This document shows positions 5,713 to 9,569 of a stretch of DNA of 9,569 bases, piece after piece. The notes under the pieces were generated by a model that did not search any database, was not told the origin of the DNA, and saw only the letters and a program-made list of their open reading frames with translations. The stretch lies in contig CALVPO010000053.1 of the NCBI GenBank assembly GCA_944351345.1, forward strand, positions 1 through 9,569, given 5' to 3'. A program made the position numbers and the translations under genes. How positions within the stretch are numbered: the first letter of the stretch is position 1; every line of letters begins with the position of its first letter. The DNA is from an uncultured Bacilli bacterium. Its GTDB lineage: Bacteria > Bacillota_I > Bacilli_A > RF39 > UBA660.

Positions 5713-5985
5713 ATTTTTCATTTAATTTATTAATAGCATTCACTGTATTGCTCTTTTTTTCTGGAAACATATGATAATAAGTATTCTGTACCATTTCTAC
5801 AGTATCTTCTAATCTTTCTGCTACATTTTTAAAGTCAAGTCCTAAATTAATTAACAAACTCGCATGTGAGTGTTTAAAATAGTAATTATACTCTCTCCTT
5901 CTTTGTAATTAATTCTTTTAGATTTTATTCTAGATAATTTTAAATATTTATTTAAGTATCTTCTTAATGTTGTTGATAAATGATT
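5711..5985 (-). pseudogene. decayed tyrosine recombinase (phage/ICE-type integrase), C-terminal remnant
   Basis: Only the end of the catalytic domain survives, in two frames. The frame ending at the TAA at 5711 (5711-5908) reads HSHASLLINLG, then VAERLEDT, then NTYYHMFPEKK; this matches the box II and nucleophile-Tyr region of phage and ICE integrases (HDLRHSHASLL...TYSHLFPEK). In another frame (about 5911-5985) the minus strand reads LSTTLRRYLNKYLKLSRIK, the segment that normally precedes box II. A frameshift and several changes lie between them, and the HxxR of box II has become YYFK, removing the catalytic Arg. No start and no N-terminal domain remain. The gene is dead, but it shows that a mobile element once entered here. 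Confidence 0.8.
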
Positions 5986-6150
5986 CTATTATATTTTAAA
6001 AAAATTATTATTAATATATAATATTTTTTTACTTTATCACTCAAATAGATAATACAAGTAAAGAATATGATAAAACACAAACTTTATCTAGTACACTAAT
6101 TAATGTAACTGAACAATTGAAAGATAAGAATAATAAAATATAAAATAATG
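5986..6150. other. gene-poor AT-rich stretch
   Basis: Between the integrase remnant and the promoter of the repeat-protein gene the sequence is extremely AT-rich. An open frame without any ATG (6015-6143, ending TEQLKDKNNKI) could be the tail of a lost gene, but nothing identifies it. I see no RNA gene or clear hairpin here. Confidence 0.4.
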
Positions 6151-6159
6151 TGCTATAAT
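6151..6159 (+). promoter_or_regulatory. extended -10 promoter for the repeat-protein gene
   Basis: TGCTATAAT (6151-6159) is a perfect extended -10, 28 bases before the start codon; no matching -35 is seen at 17 bp. GGTGGTG (6176-6182) is the ribosome site, five bases from the ATG. Confidence 0.65.
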
Positions 6160-6187
6160 ATAATGGAATTAATTTGGTGGTGTTATT

Positions 6188-7153
6188 ATGCAAGAAAGTA
6201 AGTATTTCTATAATGACATACCTTTATCTAAATATTGTAAAGATAATAATATTAATATAAGTACTATACGGGCAAGAATATGGAAAAAGAAACAAAGTAA
6301 AAAATATGAAAATTATACAGAACAAGAAATTGTAGATATGGTGATAGAAGCTTATGGTAGTGCTATTAAATATATGTATAAGGGAATATCTTTAAGACAA
6401 TATTGTTTAGACAATGGTATTAATATAGGAACTATTAATTCTAGAATAAATAATTTAAGAAAACAAAATGAAAAATTATCAAATGATGAATTAGTGATTT
6501 TAGCAATGGAAGAATTCGATAATAAAAATTTTAGATTTTTTTATAAAGATGTCCCTTTAAAGGAATATTGTGAAAATCATCCTGAAATAAACTACAATAC
6601 TATTAGAACATATATTAACAGAGAAAAAGAAAGAAAGCCAGAATTATCTGACGAAGAATTAATTGAACAATATTTAAATAAGGAACATAAAGGTATTTAT
6701 AAATATTACTATTTGGGAATTCCACTTAAACAATATTGTGATGAAAATAATTTGAGTTATAGAAATATAATTACATATATTAGCAGATATAGAAACACTG
6801 ATAATTTTAAGGATTTAAATGATGATGAATTTGTTGAAGCAATCATGGATCAATATCAACCATTTGAACCTAAATATTTATATAAAGGACTAACTCTAAG
6901 AGAATATTGTATTCAAAATGATTTATCATATTATAGTGTCGTATCTTTTGTAAAAAGAGGATTAGCAAAAGGCAGTACTAAAAGTATTGATGATTTGATT
7001 GATGAAGGTATAAAAACAATAAATAGATATGGAATAATTTATTATTATAAAGGTATACCTTTGAAAGATTATGCAGAATCCAAAAATTTAAATGCAAGTT
7101 CAATTCGTTGTACTATTTTAAGAAGGCAATTAAGAAGTGATAAACCATTATAG
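6188..7153 (+). CDS. HTH-repeat protein, N-terminal portion (five and a half repeats)
   Basis: This 321-residue product has no signal peptide or membrane segment and is rich in Lys, Asn and Tyr. It consists almost wholly of repeats beginning at residues 5, 61, 116, 172, 229 and 284. Each repeat has a YYYKGIPLKQYC-like lead, then a helix-turn-helix-like stretch (NNLNYxTIxxxI), a basic patch, and a closing acidic helix (LSDEELI...). Isolated units of similar form occur in phage proteins and homing-endonuclease DNA-binding modules, so DNA binding is likely but inferred. The sixth repeat is cut after the basic patch by the TAG stop. The start at 6188 follows GGTGGTG and an extended -10 promoter. 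It could act alone as a truncated DNA-binding protein. I do not recognise a named family for the whole. Confidence 0.8.
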   Translation: MQESKYFYNDIPLSKYCKDNNINISTIRARIWKKKQSKKYENYTEQEIVDMVIEAYGSAIKYMYKGISLRQYCLDNGINIGTINSRINNLRKQNEKLSNDELVILAMEEFDNKNFRFFYKDVPLKEYCENHPEINYNTIRTYINREKERKPELSDEELIEQYLNKEHKGIYKYYYLGIPLKQYCDENNLSYRNIITYISRYRNTDNFKDLNDDEFVEAIMDQYQPFEPKYLYKGLTLREYCIQNDLSYYSVVSFVKRGLAKGSTKSIDDLIDEGIKTINRYGIIYYYKGIPLKDYAESKNLNASSIRCTILRRQLRSDKPL

Positions 7154-7537
7154 GAAATCATTGATGAGTGTGTTGAATCTTATCAAAAGTTTTCTATAAA
7201 ATACTACTATAATGAAATACCACTCTTAACGTATTGTAACAGTATTGGTTTAAATTATAATACAGTAATTCAAAAATATTTATATGAATATGCAGATAAT
7301 ACTGATATGTCAATTAATGAAGCAATAAAACAAATTGTAGATTATTATATAAAACATCCTCCAGTAAAAACTAAATATTATTTCAAAGAACAGTCATTAA
7401 CAAAATTTTGTGATACAAATGGATATCCTTATTTAGCAATTTGGAGAAGAATTAAAACACTGGAGGGTAAAGGTGATTTATTAGACAGTGAACAAATTAT
7501 AGAGGCCGCAATAAAAAAATATGAAGATAGATTGCAA
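6200..7537 (+). repeat. eight tandem protein-level HTH repeats of 54-58 residues
   Basis: Repeats begin at bases 6200, 6368, 6533, 6701, 6872, 7037, 7199 and 7373, a spacing of 162-174 bases. The shared pattern is K/R-[YF]-x-Y-[KN]-G-[IV]-[PS]-L-K-x-Y-C, then N-x-[IL]-[NS]-Y-x-[TS]-[IV], and a final acidic [SN]-[DE]-[DE]-[EL]-[LI]. Nucleotide identity between units is low, so the duplications are old. The TAG at 7151 lies inside unit six. Confidence 0.8.
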
Positions 7538-8440
7538 ATAGATAAAATAAATGAAATATTTGATAAATTAAAAAATGGAAAAATAACTAGTATCAATGAA
7601 ATAAAAGATATATGTGATTTTTTAAAAATTGATATTGAAAATGTAAATGATTTAGTTAATATGGATTTTTCATATAATCAAGTAATTAATATGATATGGT
7701 ATTTTTCTGATAAAAAAACTAATAATGATTATAAAATTATTACGGATAAAAAAATAAAAGATATTTTTTCTTTAATTGATAATTTAAAGAATTATAATAT
7801 GAATATCGAAAATTTTTGCTTATATGATTTAATAGGAATATACAAAAGTGAGTTATATGATTCAAGAAATGAAATATTATTAAGACAAAAAAGATATATT
7901 TGTAAAACAATATTTTCATTATGTAGAAATTATGAAATTAAAGTTAATAGTAGCAATTATGAAGATTTTGAAAGTGAGATTAAATATTATCTATTAATTG
8001 TAATGAATCGAACTAATTTAAATATATATGGGCAAATAATTAAGTATATGGATTTAACGGTAAAGGGTTATTTTAGAACTTATCTAAAAAAATATAGGAA
8101 ACAATATAATAGTTTATCACTAAATGAGGCTAAATACTCCGCTGATAAAGGTACAAAAAAAGAAAAATCAAAAATAGATTATATTGCTGATCCTAATAAT
8201 CCATATGAAAAAGCAGAAAATACTACATTTAGTTCTGATATGATGCAAGTATTATCGACTTTATCGCCTGAAGATCTATCACTTATTGTGTTAAAGTACC
8301 AAGAAAATTATAATGATGATGATTTAGCAAACTATTTTAATTTAACAATTGATGAAATTAGGCAAAAAGAAATAGAAATATTATCTTTATTGAAAAATAA
8401 TAATAAAATAAAAGTGATGAAAAAGAAAAAAAATAATTAA
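7307..8440 (+). CDS. C-terminal portion of the HTH-repeat protein with sigma-70-like region
   Basis: The first ATG after the TAG at 7151 is 7307, giving 377 residues, but similarity to the repeats starts right after the TAG at 7154 and no ribosome site precedes 7307; independent translation is doubtful. It keeps the end of repeat 7 and all of repeat 8 (residues 23-76), then a Lys/Asn-rich linker. Residues about 190-265 resemble sigma-70 region 2: a helix with RQKRYICKTIF, then YEDFESEIKYYLL and a basic GYFRTYLKKYRK. Residues 311-362 resemble region 4: LSPEDLSLIVLKYQENYNDD, then a helix-turn-helix DLANYFNLTIDEIRQKEIEIL. The region 4 match is the stronger. It may direct transcription of element genes, but the promoter target is unknown. 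The tail is KKKKNN. The GNAT gene follows 68 bases later with no terminator between. Confidence 0.7.
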   Translation: MSINEAIKQIVDYYIKHPPVKTKYYFKEQSLTKFCDTNGYPYLAIWRRIKTLEGKGDLLDSEQIIEAAIKKYEDRLQIDKINEIFDKLKNGKITSINEIKDICDFLKIDIENVNDLVNMDFSYNQVINMIWYFSDKKTNNDYKIITDKKIKDIFSLIDNLKNYNMNIENFCLYDLIGIYKSELYDSRNEILLRQKRYICKTIFSLCRNYEIKVNSSNYEDFESEIKYYLLIVMNRTNLNIYGQIIKYMDLTVKGYFRTYLKKYRKQYNSLSLNEAKYSADKGTKKEKSKIDYIADPNNPYEKAENTTFSSDMMQVLSTLSPEDLSLIVLKYQENYNDDDLANYFNLTIDEIRQKEIEILSLLKNNNKIKVMKKKKNN

Positions 8441-8465
8441 ATTATTATTAAGGGGGGTATAGTTT

Positions 8466-8537
8466 ATGGATTATATTAAATTTATTAATAAATTGGGAGT
8501 GATTATAAATGAGGAATTTAGAAATAATAAAAGTTAA
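8466..8537 (+). CDS. possible 23-residue leader peptide overlapping the GNAT start
   Basis: A short frame starts at 8466 with a strong site AGGGGGG eight bases upstream and ends at TAA 8535-8537, 29 bases inside the GNAT gene in another frame. The peptide begins MDYIKFINKLGV and ends FRNNKS. Its translation would cross the GNAT ribosome site and start codon, the layout of a translational-coupling leader. There is no homology support; a chance frame remains possible. Confidence 0.4.
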   Translation: MDYIKFINKLGVIINEEFRNNKS

Positions 8538-8952
8538 TAATATAAAAGATTTAGATAAGTGTTTAAATATAAGGGAGGCTGTTTTTACTAAAGAACAAGG
8601 TATTTCAAAAGAGATTGAGGTAGATAATTATGATACTTTAAATAATAATTGTATTCATTTTTTAATTAGATATAAAAATATAGATGTAGGTACTATTAGA
8701 TGTTTATTTTTAGAAAATAATACAATTAAACTTCAAAGATTTTGTTTTTGGAAAGAATATAGAAATTTAGGAATTGGTAAGAAGACACTTCAATATGTAG
8801 AAAATTATTGTAAAGAAAGGAAAATAAAATTTATTAAACTTGATTCTCAATATCAAGTATATAAATTTTATGAAAAATGTGGTTATAGTAAAAACTCTGA
8901 TATTTTTATGGAGGCTAATATAAAACATATTGAAATGATTAAAGAAATATAA
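8509..8952 (+). CDS. GNAT family N-acetyltransferase (ElaA/YjcF-like)
   Basis: This 147-residue protein has the GNAT fold order. The N-terminal IREAVFTKEQGISKEIEVDNYD (21-42) is typical of the ElaA/YjcF-like branch. A central strand GTIRCLFLENNTIKLQRFCF (61-80) precedes the acetyl-CoA pyrophosphate loop RNLGIGK (85-91), and YQVYKFYEKCGYSK (115-128) is the usual closing segment. The acceptor substrate cannot be told; small amines, peptides or antibiotics are all possible. Its start follows GGGAGTGAT by five bases. It is probably co-transcribed with the sigma-like gene upstream, as no terminator or clear promoter lies between. High ATA codon use resembles the island genes rather than nagZ. Confidence 0.9.
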   Translation: MRNLEIIKVNNIKDLDKCLNIREAVFTKEQGISKEIEVDNYDTLNNNCIHFLIRYKNIDVGTIRCLFLENNTIKLQRFCFWKEYRNLGIGKKTLQYVENYCKERKIKFIKLDSQYQVYKFYEKCGYSKNSDIFMEANIKHIEMIKEI

Positions 8953-9008
8953 TTTACTATTAGAATATTTAATTTTAATCTTTATTTTTTAGCAAGAAAA
9001 TTTATTAG

Positions 9009-9070
9009 AAAAAAACAAACTTTAATTTCAATGTGAAACCTAATTGGTATGCATTAAAATTTAGAGTTTG
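9009..9070 (-). terminator. intrinsic terminator of yxeA, possibly shared with GNAT
   Basis: CAAACTTTAATTTCAATG (9016-9033) pairs with 9052-9070 with a one-base bulge and one or two imperfect pairs around an 18-base loop. Read on the minus strand it is followed by seven T (complement of 9009-9015), eight bases past the yxeA stop. Read on the plus strand only CTTTT follows, so it is weaker for GNAT. Confidence 0.7.
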
Positions 9071-9078
9071 CTTTTACA

Positions 9079-9426
9079 TTATTTATTATATTGATTTTTT
9101 ACTTTATCAGGTAATTCATTGTACTCTACTTCTTCCCATGATCTAACGCCACGAGTCATCATAATATCAAGTTTTAAATATGCATCATCTTTTAATTCTC
9201 TACTTGTTTTAAAAGTTACTTCTTTAGAATTACCATTTTTATTATAAGCATTTAGTGTATATTCATATCTCATATCTCCAGAACTTAACTGCTCTACTTT
9301 AGTATTATCTATTTTAGTATAATATGTAGATTCTTGATAGAATAATAACCAAAATATTACAAAGAATCCTGCAATTACAAGTACAATTCCAATACCTGCA
9401 AAAATCTTACCTTTAATATTTTCCAT
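9079..9426 (-). CDS. yxeA: YxeA family protein (DUF1093)
   Basis: This 115-residue protein has a short N-terminal cytoplasmic stretch, a membrane segment at residues 8-30, and a small extracellular beta-rich domain. The YEYTLNAYNKNGNSKEVTF run (54-72), ELKDDAYLKLDIM (77-89) and RGVRSWEEVEYNELP (92-106) match the YxeA pattern of Tyr-Thr-x-x-Ala-Tyr, Leu-x-x-x-Ala-Tyr-Leu-Lys, and Gly-Val-x-Ser-Tyr/Trp-Glu-Glu-Val. The biochemical role of the family is not established; it is a secreted or membrane-anchored small protein. The start follows AGGAGGAA. That ribosome site overlaps the TAG stop of the upstream gene, so the two form an operon and are probably translationally coupled. Confidence 0.85.
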   Translation of the reverse strand: MENIKGKIFAGIGIVLVIAGFFVIFWLLFYQESTYYTKIDNTKVEQLSSGDMRYEYTLNAYNKNGNSKEVTFKTSRELKDDAYLKLDIMMTRGVRSWEEVEYNELPDKVKNQYNK

Positions 9427-9436
9427 CTTTTTCCTC

Positions 9437-9569
9437 CTATTCTGCTACTATTTCTACGTTTCCAGTAAAGTTCGTAACTTTAACTTTTAAATAGTAGCTT
9501 TTTTCTTTAACATCAACTGTCTTTTCAATCTCTCCACTATCATTTATCAAGACTTCACTTTCAGTTCCT
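9437..9569 (-). CDS. unidentified protein, C-terminal 43 residues
   Basis: The frame is open from the window edge to the TAG at 9439-9437. It ends with alternating hydrophobic and polar residues (SYYLKVKVTNFTGNVEIVAE), suggesting a beta-sandwich or other extracellular strand-rich domain. It is the first visible gene of the yxeA operon; its stop codon is part of the yxeA ribosome site. Too little is present for a family call. Confidence 0.7.
   Translation of the reverse strand, partial: GTESEVLINDSGEIEKTVDVKEKSYYLKVKVTNFTGNVEIVAE

Larger units (their letters stand above)
6188..8440 (+). pseudogene. HTH-repeat / sigma-like protein gene interrupted by one in-frame TAG
   Basis: Bases 6188 to 8440 form one continuous reading frame of 750 codons before the final TAA, broken only by a TAG at 7151-7153 (codon 322). 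Coding similarity continues on both sides. The repeat pattern of the upstream half goes on without a shift, and the TAG falls in the middle of repeat 6. In the other repeats the matching residue is mostly Asp, Glu or Gln, so GAG or CAG to TAG by one base change explains it. The intact product would carry eight HTH-like repeats (residues 5-450), a linker, and a sigma-70-like part (about 563-735). Read-through, a suppressor or an assembly error are alternatives to true inactivation. The two expressed halves are described separately. Confidence 0.75.

Noticed and set aside
6015..6143. Open stretch ending in TEQLKDKNNKI
   Set aside because: No start codon, no ribosome site and no recognisable family; at most a gene remnant.
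6200..7537. CRISPR-like or DNA-level tandem repeats in the repeat gene
   Set aside because: The periodicity is seen only in the protein; nucleotide identity between units is low and there are no constant repeats with spacers.
1..9569. Mycoplasma-type code (TGA as Trp)
   Set aside because: All conserved Trp positions are TGG, uppP ends in TGA at its expected length, and no gene has an internal TGA.

Overview
This is AT-rich bacterial DNA that reads well with the standard bacterial code: every Trp in the recognisable proteins is TGG and no real gene carries an internal TGA. The gene set and sequence style point to a low-GC Bacillota, most likely a Bacilli-type lineage. Supporting signs are the Bacilli-style insert in MnmA, a type 2 peptide deformylase, a YjcZ-like glycine-rich small protein, YxeA, AGGAGG-type ribosome sites and TGnTATAAT promoters. 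No species can be named from the sequence alone.

Bases 1-4840 look like ordinary chromosome. On the minus strand are the start of mnmA (tRNA 2-thiolation), uppP (undecaprenyl pyrophosphate recycling), a two-gene unit of a possible PH-like protein and a rhomboid protease, def (peptide deformylase) and a small glycine-rich membrane protein. On the plus strand, divergent from the rhomboid unit, is a membrane-anchored NagZ-type beta-N-acetylglucosaminidase. UppP and NagZ both serve cell-wall turnover. Hairpin terminators separate most units.

Bases 4861-9070 look like an accessory island starting at a tRNA-Thr(GGU) gene. It holds a YefM/YoeB-type toxin-antitoxin operon with a palindromic operator inside its promoter, a decayed and frameshifted tyrosine integrase flanked by a perfect 11-bp tandem repeat, then a large unusual gene and a GNAT acetyltransferase. 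The large gene is the most notable content. Two adjacent open frames (6188-7153 and 7307-8440) are one continuous reading frame cut by a single TAG at 7151. Together they would encode a 750-codon protein with eight divergent ~55-residue helix-turn-helix-like repeats followed by a sigma-70-like C-terminal part with region 2-like and region 4-like segments. The TAG lies inside repeat 6, which is strong internal evidence that the gene was once whole.

Bases 9079-9569 return to minus-strand genes: yxeA and the tail of an unidentified upstream gene in the same operon.
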